A stretch of DNA of 64,000 bases from Paramarasmius palmivorus. Taxonomy: Eukaryota > Basidiomycota > Agaricomycetes > Agaricales > Marasmiaceae. The stretch lies in the NCBI GenBank assembly GCA_037176845.1, contig JAYKXP010000020.1, positions 496,001-560,000 of the forward strand, in the 5' to 3' direction. Below are positions 22,933-32,729 of the stretch, piece by piece. The notes under the pieces are model-generated. The model ran no database searches. It was not told where the DNA came from and saw nothing but the letters and a program-made list of their open reading frames with translations. The translations under genes and the position numbers were made by a program. The first letter of the stretch is position 1, and the number at the start of each line of letters is the position of its first letter.

Positions 22933-24199
22933 TTATCCCTTCCAGACAGCCTGAGGGTCGTTAATAGTTAACTAAGGGCGTATATTGCTCGACGAATAGC
23001 GACTTACTGGACCGGGTTGCTTGTAACTGGTAGGCACTGGCCAATAGATATTGATCAAGATTCCGGGTTCCTGCAATCACGAATTGCATTAGTATGTCAT
23101 AGATGTGAACGAGATATTTTACTTTTCCGGTATAGACGCCAGGAATCGCTACCAGGGGACCAGGTGTGCCGCTTCCTATTCATGATGCGATCGTCAATGC
23201 ACTGGCAGTCGTAGTTAAAGTAGGTTGGACATTACCTCCACCAGTAATCTCAACTTGAGCGCAACTGATGTAGAATTGCGCTGCATTTCGAGAATGAATC
23301 GAACACCTCAGGTCGGAAGTGACGATTGTATCTCACCTCCCCCATATGTTGAAGCACCATGCAAAGCAATATGTTCCATTCGCACTGGATTATGTTCAAG
23401 TTTGTCGACTTTCAAACAAGGAGACAGGTTCAGTACTTACCCAAGTATTGTCCGTTCGGGAGGCTCTTGGGAACAGTGAAAGTGATGCCAGGTTGGTCTA
23501 CGTTCGCATCGAAGTAAATCCCTTTTACAGAAAATTCCCAGGCTAAATGCACTTACTGTAGGACTTCGGCCAGGTGATAGTGTTTCCATCAGCTACAGCA
23601 GCCTCCTCGTAGACCTATGAAGAATACAATGAGACGTCCGGTCTGTAGTCAATGACAAGGCATACCTTGAACCATACATTTCCGTCGCCCTTGAAGTTAC
23701 TAACATCCCCGGATGCCTTCGCCATGTAGACGTTGACAACCTATCGAGAAACCAAATTATTCGCGGATCATCTGGGAAATATCAAAGCACGAACTCCTGG
23801 GTGGGCGATCGTTCCGTCACTCATAATACCTAATTGCGAACCAGCAGCTACTTTGATTGTTGAAGCCTTGGCGTTTGTTTCAGTGTCGTAGCATCGGAAG
23901 TCCGCGCTCTTCACATCGGTGACCTGTGAATCGGTGACGGTTTCAGTGAACAGACTATGTGCGGGTGATAAGTGAACTGCTTACTGGATTGTGGCTGTAG
24001 TAGTTGTTCGTCTTGCGCACGTTTTCCCAGGGAGTCGTAGTGACGCCATTCACCTTGGAGCTATGATTCAATCATATGCGCCACATAAGAGAATGTCGGC
24101 GGGACTCACAACCAACGAAGGGAAAACGTAGTGAGCGGTTGCCTGAGACACACAGAGAACCAAAGAGAATAAAGCACCAAGCTTCGGGGCAAACATCAT
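22933..24199 (-). CDS. AA9 lytic polysaccharide monooxygenase, copy 1
   Basis: About ten exons. The signal peptide is MMFAPKLGALFSLVLCVSQA followed by TA and then H, so processing exposes an N-terminal His (HYVFPSLVVNGV), the first ligand of the copper histidine brace. Then come NVRKTNNYYSHNP, a segment with DFRCYDTETN, SDGTIAHPG (second His ligand), NVWFKVYE, GITFTVPKSLPNGQYL, VRIEHIALHGAS and QFYISCAQVEITGG (axial Tyr of the QxY motif). The end is GPLVAIPGVYTG, NPGILINIYWPVP and AVWKG. No CBM or linker follows. The secreted enzyme cleaves cellulose (or hemicellulose) oxidatively using copper and O2/H2O2. I start at 24199 because the longer frame upstream lacks a signal peptide. It is tandem with copy 2 on the same strand, 370 bp apart. 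Confidence 0.95.
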
Positions 24200-24568
24200 G
24201 ATGAGATGCTTGAAGGATAGATGGCTTGAGATCATGAAGTTTTTATCCTCGAAACAGCTTGTGGTGTGACTATCGCTTTCGCATCTCGAGTGAAATAAAC
24301 CGAGAAACAGGCAAAACATCTTCCGAGCGTCAAATGTTGCCCAAAGAAGGACAAGGCACAGGCAAATCCAATCAACGCCTGTCGGTATATTGGCTCAAGA
24401 TCGGACAGCGTGTGGCATCTCGCGCACTGTCAGATATGGATTCAGCGTTTCCCCGTCCCTTCAGCCATCACCGAGACTGGATTTGAAATTTTACAAAATT
24501 CTTGTGTATGTACTTACATTACATGCGATAACCCAAATCAAGAAACAGAGAGCCAATACTACTATTAT
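24200..24568. other. Spacer between tandem AA9 genes 1 and 2
   Basis: 370 bp serving as the 3' flank of AA9 copy 2 and promoter of copy 1. No other gene and no clear TATA box were seen. Confidence 0.5.
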
Positions 24569-25789
24569 TCATCCTCTCCAGACGGCCTGCAGGAACATTG
24601 TTAGTGAACATCCGACAAGAAAGTACGATTGCCCTTACTGGACCAGGCTGCTGGTAGGTTGCAGGAACAGGATAGTAGATGTTGATCAAGATTCCAGGTT
24701 CCTATGCATGCCATCAGCTTCAGTGGGACATTAATTGTTCGGAAGACGTACATTTCCAGTGTAGACACCTGGAATGGCGACCAATGGCCCTGGTGTACCA
24801 TTTCCTAAATGCCCATGTCACTAGCTGTTCAAAAACATCGGCGCGCAAAGGCTTACCTCCACCGGTGACTTCTACTTGAGCACAGCTGATATAGAATTGG
24901 GCTATCGTGTCGATGAGTATACCGCCGAAGGGTGCACGCTTCTTCGGACTCACCTCCACCGTACGATGAAGCAGAATGCAAAGCAATGTGTTCAATTCGG
25001 ACTTAAGTTCGAGTCGTTCAGTGGAGCTGAGATGCTATTGTGATAGGGACTTGCCTAGGTACTGGCCGCTTGGGAGATTCTTGGGAACGGTGAAGGTGAC
25101 GCCTGCCTGATCTTGGGAGGCCTTTAGCATACCGTGAAGATGATTATGCGAGACTTATTCTTACTGTAGGAGGGCCAGTTGATGCTATTACCACCGTCGG
25201 TGACAGCAGATGATTCATAAACCTATAACACAAATCAATCTTGAAGTTTATCGACGAAGTAGAGGACACCTCACCTTGAACCACACGTTGCCGTCACCCT
25301 TGAAGGAGCTCACGTCACCTGATGCTTTGGCCATGTAGACGTTGACGACCTGGGCGTGTTCAATACAGTGCATGAAAGCCAGAGGTCAAATCGATACGCA
25401 CGCCTGGGTGGTAGATTGTTCCGTCACTCATGATGCCAAGTTGAGATCCTGCTGCTACTTTCACAGTAGTAGCTACCGCATTGGTCTGACTGTCGTAGCA
25501 CCTGAAGTCGGCACTCTTGACATCAGTCACCTAAACGCGAGTTAGACTCGGCGACTCTCCTCAGAGAGGGTAGCGTACCGGGGAGCGGGAGTTGTAGTTG
25601 TTGGTTCTACGAACGTTCGCCCATGCGGTCGTCGTTGCACCGTTGACCTGCAACGCAACGTGTTCATCATCGGCACTGGTGAGGTATCAACAACATACTC
25701 ACCACTAGCGATGGGAAAGTGTAGTGTGCAGCGGCCTGAGAACCGAAAAGAGCCAAAGCGACCAGAGTGCTGAGCTTGGAAAGAAACAT
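24569..25789 (-). CDS. AA9 lytic polysaccharide monooxygenase, copy 2
   Basis: Same exon plan as copy 1. The signal peptide MFLSKLSTLVALALFGSQAA ends one residue later, exposing HYTFPSLVVNGA. Further landmarks are NVRRTNNYNSRSP, DFRCYDSQTNA, SDGTIYHPG with the second copper His, NVWFKVYE, GVTFTVPKNLPSGQYL, VRIEHIALHSASSYGG, QFYISCAQVEVTGG, GTPGPLVAIPGVYTG, EPGILINIYYPVPATYQQPG, and a last small exon AVWRG with its stop at 24569. All three copper-site positions are present, so it should be an active secreted LPMO acting on cellulose. It is catalytic-module only. The order, strand and exon structure show a tandem duplication with copy 1. Confidence 0.95.
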
Positions 25790-26429
25790 CGTGTATGCAC
25801 CGATAGACCGTGGAGAGCAAAAGCAGGGTAAACTTATATTCCAAGTTGAAATACCTCCGAGATAGAGGTCGTTTATCGACCTGGCTTGTCACCCGAAATA
25901 TAGACGAAGCTCTTCCCGAACGAGGCCCTGGTTTGGGATAGTGACGCACGAGAACTGGGATGTCCAAGTTTACACTGTTCCAGGCACCATTGATACGGAA
26001 TATTGCCTCATGAGTCAATAAGATGGGACTGTTCAACGCCCGCCATCGAATGTATACTGTTCTGCCGAGCCTACGACAGCTGACAATTGAATTTTTCCGA
26101 ATATGAGCATTTTTCGTGGCCTTGTAATTGAATGAACTTACTTCTTCGGATAATGCAAGTCTTACCAATGTTCCACGAATGGTACTTAAAATAAGAAAGT
26201 TCAAAGGTTTGATAGGATTATGCCCTTCCTCTGCGACTATTATAACGATCAATTACAGGTGATGATGAATGACGCAGTAGGCATGCCTTCCAATAGCTAC
26301 CAATGGTATATCATTCGCCTCGTCTCAACGCACCTCCTAGAGGATGCGCCAGTATTGAGAAGTTCAGCATATTCGGCGGGCGACGGCAGCTAGGCCTAGC
26401 ACTTTTGGGTTTTCCAGGTTCATCCGGTT
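25790..26429. other. Intergenic between AA9 copy 2 and RPC31
   Basis: 640 bp holding the AA9 copy 2 promoter and the 3' flank of RPC31. A 236-codon minus frame crossing 25542-26252 overlaps the AA9 exon in another frame and looks fortuitous. Confidence 0.5.
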
Positions 26430-27289
26430 TTAATCGTAGTCGCCGCCTGTCGTAGTGTTGGATCAGAATAGATGTGTAAGAGAAGAGAAAGTGACATACC
26501 TCCACCTTCGTCGCCCCCTCCGCCATCTCCCAGGTTGTCCATATCGTCCCCTTCTCCGTTGTCGAAATAGTCGAAGGCGTAGTCATTATCGTATTCTTCC
26601 TCTGCGTCATAGTCGGATACAGCGGCTTGTGAACCGTCTGAGCCTTCGGCATCAGACTTGGTCTATTAGTACACCAAATGAGCGTGATTCGTGGACGGGA
26701 TAAGAAAACTTACCTGCTCCTCATCTTCATCCATCATATTATCAAGATCAATACGTTTCTTTTGCGCAACTGCCTTTCGTGCTTTCCGAGGCATATCAGC
26801 TTTCGCCAGGGCATAATTTCAGGAACGGCGTACCTTTTAGCATTTTCTTCGGATTGAAGTAGCCTTCAAATATTTCAGTTGGGAAGAAAGGTGCGTGCAG
26901 ATCTTGTTTCTTCAATTTGGGCTGCGATAAGACAGAAGGGCGGTATTTATCGGAATATCGCGACAATTCAGTGCTTTTCGTGGTCTCAACGACATAGTAT
27001 GGCGACTTCCGTAAACGATGAGCAAAGCCAATTTGGAGTTGAGTTATCTGCTTTTCTTTGTCGCTGTACTCCGTGAGGACGGGAGGTCGCATAGGCTAAG
27101 ATATATTGAATATCGATTCCAGGAAAAAAGGGAAATAGGGCATACAGGATACAGTGCGGTCTGCTCCCTCGACATAGCCTGTATATCCGCGAACGTTAGG
27201 CCCATTGGTGGCAAGTTACTCGAGCCCCCAAATCCACCTCTTCCGCCCCTCCCGCCACCTCGGCCACCACCTCGACCACGACCAGACAT
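26430..27289 (-). CDS. RPC31: RNA polymerase III subunit RPC7 (Rpc31)
   Basis: The start at 27289 gives MSGRGRGGGRGGGRGG..., a glycine/arginine-rich lead, then LPPMGLTFADIQAMSREQTA and LYP, the conserved N-terminal signature of Rpc31/RPC7. Later exons supply a YYVVE...RYSDKYRP segment, FFPTEIFEGYFNPKK, a basic stretch KARKAVAQKKRIDLDNMMDE, and a highly acidic C-terminus (EEEYDNDYAFDYFDNGEGDD) ending GGDYD. Rpc31 is part of the Pol III initiation subcomplex with Rpc82 and Rpc34, needed for tRNA and 5S rRNA transcription. The acidic tail is normal for the family. Four to five short introns are predicted. It is divergent from YRA1, with 234 bp between the start codons. Confidence 0.9.
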
Positions 27290-27523
27290 GAAGAAAGTAA
27301 GTAGAAAATTGAAGGAAAAGATGACTCAAGAGTCGTGAGGTACGGGCGCTTGTTGTCCGCAGAGCAGTGTCGGGCGCTTCTGAGTTTGAATTTGCTTGAG
27401 TTTCAAAGTCAGCAGTCTTTTCTCGTCAGCCTTTGTTTCCCCCTCACCACCACGCAGCAACACCCTTTGTACTCATACCCCCATCTTCATCCTCACCACG
27501 GCTCCAGTAAAGGCTCACAACAT
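27290..27523. promoter_or_regulatory. Bidirectional promoter RPC31/YRA1
   Basis: 234 bp between the divergent start codons of a Pol III subunit and an mRNA export factor. The YRA1-proximal half is CT-rich on the plus strand (for example 27431-27475), typical of highly expressed fungal genes. Confidence 0.6.
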
Positions 27524-29034
27524 CATGGACAAGTCTCTCGACGATGTGGGTCAATTTGCTCGACTTCAGGACTGCCACATCTGACATGAACCAACCCCAA
27601 GATCATTAAATCCAAACCCAAAGGCATTCGTCGTGCCAGTGGTCGCTCAGCTCGCAGTCAAGTTCTTGGAACTTCACCTGCTCGTGCTGCAGGTAAAGCG
27701 GCTAAAACCGCTGCGAAAGTCAACGCGGTGACAAAGCAGGCCGCTACTCCCCAGCAGTCTCAGCCAACGGACAAAATCATTGTTTCGAATCTTCCCCCCG
27801 ATGTGAATGAGCAGCAAGTGAAGGTGTGTGAGCTCGCAGCTATTACTGATGTCATGTTAACTGTTTTTGTCTTAGGAACTCTTCCACACAACTGTCGGCC
27901 CTCTGCGAGAGGTCACCCTGCACTATGACAGTGCCGGTCGTTCGAAAGGTGTAGCCTCCGTACATTTCCAACGCAAAGGCGACGGTACCAAGGCATACCA
28001 GCAGTACAACAACCGACTCATCGATGGAAGTTAGTATCGCACTCTCCTTTCGCTTCGATTCGTCTTCTATCTCCTGGCCACGGCATTATCCAAGATGCGT
28101 TGTTATAGGCGCATCTACCTCACCATACGTTTTGAGTTCCAGAGAATCGCGGCTCCCTGTCTCTGAAGGCTCGGCACCTTCGACGCACAACTGGCCTCTT
28201 GTCGTCGCCTTGTACGACGTCATGCGTAGAGATTGGCTGTTTTTTTGAACAAACAAGTCTGTGCTAGCTGCTGTGTACATGGCGCTTCTCATGTCTTGCG
28301 GTCGCCTTTACGCCTAGGCATTAGATGCGGCCAGCCTTACGCCACCTTGCGTTATGTACCTGCTCGTGGGTGTGGCAAGCACATGCATGGTGGTATAGCA
28401 TGTCAAAGATCAGAGGGGAGTGGAACAGGGGGAAATTTGCCAGGGAAACTCTGACCAATTGCAGAGCAAGGAGCATATCTCGCTGACGTGGGATCAAGCC
28501 AGAGACACAGCCGAGGTTTTTTAGGACTTCAAACCATGCGAGAGGATTGTAGTGCTGCCAGTTATCTCATATTCTCTTCATGAACTGCTGCACCGTGAAC
28601 AGCCGACTGACGATGTCTTCGCTTCTCCCCTCTCAAACATTTCCCCATATTCTTCACTCCTCTTAGAGCGACCCATGAAGATCGAGATCGTCGTTGACCC
28701 CGCCCGTCCCGCCCCCGCTTCCCTGGTCTCGCGTGTTGCTCCACCAGCTGGCGCTGCACAGGCCAGCGGCCCTCGTCAGGCTACTAGGTTTGTTCTTCAG
28801 CTAATCCGACTCAAATGGCCCGCTCATAATTGTTGAAGGGGAAAGCCCAAGCGCGGAGGTGCACGAGGTGGCAAACGCAAGAGCCCCCGACCTCAGAAGA
28901 CCGCTGCTGACTTAGATGCCGAAATGGAGGTCCGTACTGCCCTCACCTGTTACTTTCCCCATTACTGACATCACTACCAGGACTACACTGCCAACTCAGG
29001 TAATACTGCCGCTGCCGCTCCTGCTGCAGCTTAA
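27524..29034 (+). CDS. YRA1: ALYREF/Yra1-type mRNA export adaptor
   Basis: The N-terminus MDKSLDD spliced to IIKSKPKG forms the UAP56/Sub2-binding motif of REF proteins. A basic segment follows (RRASGRSARSQVLGTSPARA). A single RRM runs from KIIVSNLPPDVNEQQVKELF (RNP2-like) through REVTLHYDSAGRSKGVASVH (RNP1-like) to IDGKRPMKIEIV. Next is an Arg/Gly/Lys-rich tail (KPKRGGARGGKRKSPRPQK), and the end (DLDAEMEDYTANSG...) is the FoP C-terminal box. The nuclear protein bridges mRNA to the export receptor Mex67 as part of TREX. Exons are separated by ordinary about 50-nt introns, except one intron of 637 nt (28030-28666) inside the RRM coding region. Confidence 0.93.
28030..28666 (+). other. 637-nt intron inside the YRA1 RRM
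   Basis: The donor is the non-consensus GTTAGT at 28030 and the acceptor CTCTTAG ends at 28666. Splicing joins ATCGATGGAA to AGCGACCC, restoring IDGKRPMKIEI. The intron is about ten times longer than any other intron in the window and has stops in all plus frames. The 3' end is pyrimidine-rich. Budding yeast YRA1 also carries an unusually long, inefficiently spliced intron used for autoregulation. I found no convincing C/D or H/ACA snoRNA inside. Confidence 0.8.
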
Positions 29035-29324
29035 GCTTCCTTTGTTTTCCTGTCTCTTTGGGTTGTATATGTACACTTCTTACACTAAAATACTTTGATA
29101 CGATTGTAACGTTCTTCTTGTCTAGCGTGCAACTTAGTCTACTTAGCTGTCGATACCTCACTCTACCCAGTGTCTTTTAACATACCTCTTGAATTACAGT
29201 ATGCACATTCGAGACGGAGACTTAGAATCAGTGCAATGAATCGTGAATCGCGAATCGTGACGTTGTCTTCGTCAGGCTGGCTTGTTCCGCAACCACCACC
29301 AATCACTTCCAGCGACCCTATATA

Positions 29325-30612
29325 ATGGCGGAAGAAGATTATGTCTTGTACGCAAACCGACCAGAATGGGCTGATGTGACTCCTCTGGAGCAGTACGAGA
29401 ATGACCAGCCTTTGGCACCAATTCACTACACGGTCGAATGTTCGTTAAAGGCTTCAACTGAACCTTGACTCGCTTCCGTCTAACCCGTACCAAATAGACA
29501 AGGATGCAACCGACTACTTTCGCGGAATCGTCAAGATCGGGGAAAGGTCTGAGAGGGTACTAGAGCTCACAAAGACTATAATCGGGATGAACCCTGCTCA
29601 TTATTCCGTTTGGTGAGTCCTTGACTGTCCCTAAATTTCTGGACTTGGATTGTATTCCTATTCTTACATGTACCTGAAAGGCAATACCGATACGAAACTC
29701 TCCTTGCTCTCAATTCCGATCTTGAAGCAGAACTCGAGCTCATGAACCCAATCGCCGTCGAACACCTCAAAACGTATCAAGTGTGGCATCACCGTCGTCT
29801 CCTTATGATGCGTATCAAGAAACCAGCACCAGAGCTTCAATTCATTGCGTCCTCTTTCCAAGTAGATGCAAAGAACTATCATACGTGGTCGTACAGACAG
29901 TGGTTGCTTGCGTATTTCAATCAGGATAATCTTTGGGAGCAGGAGTTGGATTTCGTGGATAGTATGCTGAACCAGGATATAAGGAACAATTCGGCTTGGC
30001 ATCATAGGTTCTTTGTGGTTTTTGAGAGTGGTGTAAGGGATGAAGAGGAGGATATGGAAAGGGTCTTGAGGAGGGAATTGATGTACGTTGAATCTGTTTT
30101 CGTCCTGATAATTGTTGACACCTGGTTTGTGAAGATACGTTAAGCAGAACGTATCGTTGGCACCGAACAACTCTTCAGCATGGAATTATCTTCGAGGAAT
30201 TCTTGATCACACTAAGGTTCCATACTCGAAAGTTACCGACTTCGTTCGACCGTATAGCGTGCCGCTAGATGAAGATGCGCCTGATCTCGTGGATTTGGAG
30301 AATCCACCACCTTCGAAGGAGGCGTCGTTACCCTGCCCACAGGCGATAGAGTTTTTGGCGGACATCTATGAAACTGAGGGCGGGGATAGCATCTTAAAGG
30401 CAACTGAGGTACCCATCCGGGCACAGTGAATATCATAAAACTAACATACCCTCTAGCTATGGAAGTCGTTGGGCAATGAATATGATACGATTCGAAAGAG
30501 GTGAGGTTTCCTGGTGTGTGCTAGAGCGACCTTCATTGACCTATTGACCATCACTTGAAGATACTGGGAGCATCGCATCAGAGAAGCGCTTCGAATGATT
30601 CAAGCTGCTTGA
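29325..30612 (+). CDS. RAM2: Protein farnesyltransferase/GGTase-I alpha subunit
   Basis: Spliced product of about 330 residues with the PPTA repeat series. It starts MAEEDYVLYANRPEWADVTP. Repeats are recognisable as MNPAHYSVWQYRYETL, KTYQVWHHRRLLM, DAKNYHTWSYRQWLL, NNSAWHHRFFVV and APNNSSAWNYLRGIL, each with the conserved N/K-x-xxW-xxR core. The C-terminal exon is YWEHRIREALRMIQAA before TGA 30610-30612. The alpha subunit pairs with different beta subunits in the cytosol to prenylate CaaX proteins such as Ras, Rho and mating pheromones. About five introns. The start Met lies immediately after the CTATATA sequence at 29318-29324, so the 5' UTR start is probably further upstream. Confidence 0.93.
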
Positions 30613-30944
30613 AGACAATACGTATCGGATGTAGGACTACAATTGTATTACAGGACTACTGCGCTACGACGCGAACTTGTATTTCACTGTATACGAGAAG
30701 GATTTGAAGCGTAAACATTGGTCAAAGATCCTTGGATTGGGATGATTGGGAAACCGATATTCTCTGGTAAGCGTCTAGAGCAATTCAAGCGCTAAAATCA
30801 TCCATTCTGCGTCATTGACAATTTCTTCAAATCCGGTATCATACGAAGACAACCATACCCCTTCGCCGTATCCATCTTCATAAATAAATTCAGTCGTGAT
30901 ATAAATACAATTAGTTTGGGTTGAGTTTACATCAACCTGGGGCT
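30613..30944. other. Convergent 3' flanks of RAM2 and the DUF6533 gene
   Basis: About 330 bp between convergent genes, AT-rich, with no coding signal seen. Confidence 0.5.
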
Positions 30945-32729
30945 TTAGCCTTTTAGGCTGACGCGGGCACCCTGATAGACTCGACACCAGCCGCTTTGCA
31001 CGGTGATGGGGCCCGCAGTAGGCTTTGAACGACTATCTTCAAAACTCGGCCGCAGCGAGTGGTTCGAGTCTAGCACCCTGAAGTTGACCGGCGTTCGTGG
31101 AAGACTTGAACCCGATCTTCCACTGCCTTCCGAATTATTTTCAAGGAACATTTCCCTCATGTTAAGCAACATGCGGGAGCTAACGACCGAGTATCCCCTG
31201 TAAACGTTCTGTTTTAGGCATCGGGTTTTCCAGTAAAGTTTATTTGGGAACTCACACCAAACATGGACTACAAATTGTCCGCGTTAGTACCTTCGCCAAT
31301 GAAAGGATCGGGCACGTACTTGACCATCATGAACCCGAGCACCGATGGTCGTCCAACAACTACGTTCATTATCTGGGTTATGAACAGCGCTAATATTCGA
31401 GTCAGTTTCCCAAAGCGAGTCATAGTAGTATACCTACCTGAAACAGCGATATACCAGTAGATCCCATCTCGTATGAGAAGAGATAGAACGCGTGACCGCA
31501 TATGGTTCGATTTGAGTTCGTGTAGTCGCGTGCCACACTTGTACATGGTCATGAAGAACATGACAGTAGACTTTCCCGACGGCGACTTGAGCATTTGCTG
31601 TTGTGCTAGAGGGGATAAGATCCTCACCAGGGCCAACGGGAGGTAAACCATCGCAGAGTTGGTTACTTTGTCGGCTAGAATGTAGGCGGAGTTAAGTTTA
31701 GAAGGATATCATACATATGCTAACGATCTCACCGACGACCTCACCGAATCCCGGATAACAACCCTCGATAATAGGCCTTTGATTTGCTGAACAGGGACAG
31801 TCCCCGAGATAGGTCGTGTTCTGATTGGCTAACCATGATACTTCATTAGGACGGGTGGGAAGGAGCCTGGTAAATATGTAGTATTCGTCTAGGAAAGGAA
31901 ACAGAACATACATAAAAGAAAATGACACATCTAGTACGAGGTAGGTGTTGATTAGCTCATTCCAGTGCGACTCGGAGGAATAATCGATTAATCACTCACT
32001 CCTACACACAAATTAGTTGATACAAGACTATAGCAGAGGTGCCGGTGAGCATCCACATCATCAGTTTTAACTTCTCGAAACATGACTAGAACACCCGTGT
32101 GGACTAAGCAAACTAACACCATACGTCATAGACACTCAGGCTACTCACAGCTGACGTGCACGCTAAATATGATCTTCTCGCTTAGCCAACGTCCAATGAG
32201 ATAATTCGACGCGTACGGCGAGAATTACCTGATGGCGAGAATGCTGAAATAACGATTCTGTTCACAAATCAACATTGATGGAGTAGGGATTCGGGAAAGG
32301 TCGAATGGCAACGCACGAGAAGCTATAAAACGTGAGATGGCTCATTCCCAAGAGCAATAATACTTCGTCGGACACGTACAAATAGGTTCGCAACAATTCG
32401 TTTCGGACGCTTCCAAATCAATTCAACCTGGCTTTCGATTAGGAATTTTCAGCAGACGCGACAGCAGCGCCTCACCTCCCTGTTCAACGTCAGGAAGTAA
32501 TCGAGTCTGTGGGCCATTATCTTGGTGCCTTGAACATGTATGGAAACAGATAAGGGCGTACACCAGTACCGTGAGGGCGGCCACTTGAGACAAGCTTAGC
32601 AATTTGACACAGACAAATTGAACAAGAAATACAGAACCAACCTGACATGTAGTTCACTGTCTGCGTATCGCCGACAAATTGCGGAATCAGAGAAAGTTGA
32701 GCAGCAGGTCCTGTAGATGCAGATGCCAT
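30945..32729 (-). CDS. DUF6533-type multi-pass membrane protein 1
   Basis: Many short exons on the minus strand. The start is MASASTGPAAQLSLIPQFVG, then NYMS joined to VAALTVL, then HRLDYFLTLNREVELIWKR, NRYFSILAIR, MWMLTGTSAIVLYQLIC, a transmembrane segment with AMVYLPLALVRI, MTMYKCGTRLHEL, VLSLLIRDGIYWYIAV, and ITQIMNVVVGRPSVLGFMM. The cytosolic tail is Ser/Arg-rich. The [L/Y]DYFLTLxxEVxxIW and NRYFSILAI signatures are those of DUF6533, a seven-helix family greatly expanded in agaricomycetes and of unknown function. MTMxKCxxxL and LIRDGxxW later in the chain also fit. Some middle exon borders (31700-32230) remain uncertain. Confidence 0.75.

Noticed and set aside
25542..26252. 236-codon minus-strand open frame
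   Set aside because: Overlaps the AA9 copy 2 first exons in another frame; the AA9 reading is clearly the real one.
28030..28666. snoRNA hosted in the long YRA1 intron
   Set aside because: CTGA-like D boxes occur, but no matching RTGATGA C box or terminal stem was found.
31045..31070. B-box-like GTGGTTCGAGTC
   Set aside because: No A box upstream, and the site lies inside the coding C-terminus of DUF6533 gene 1.
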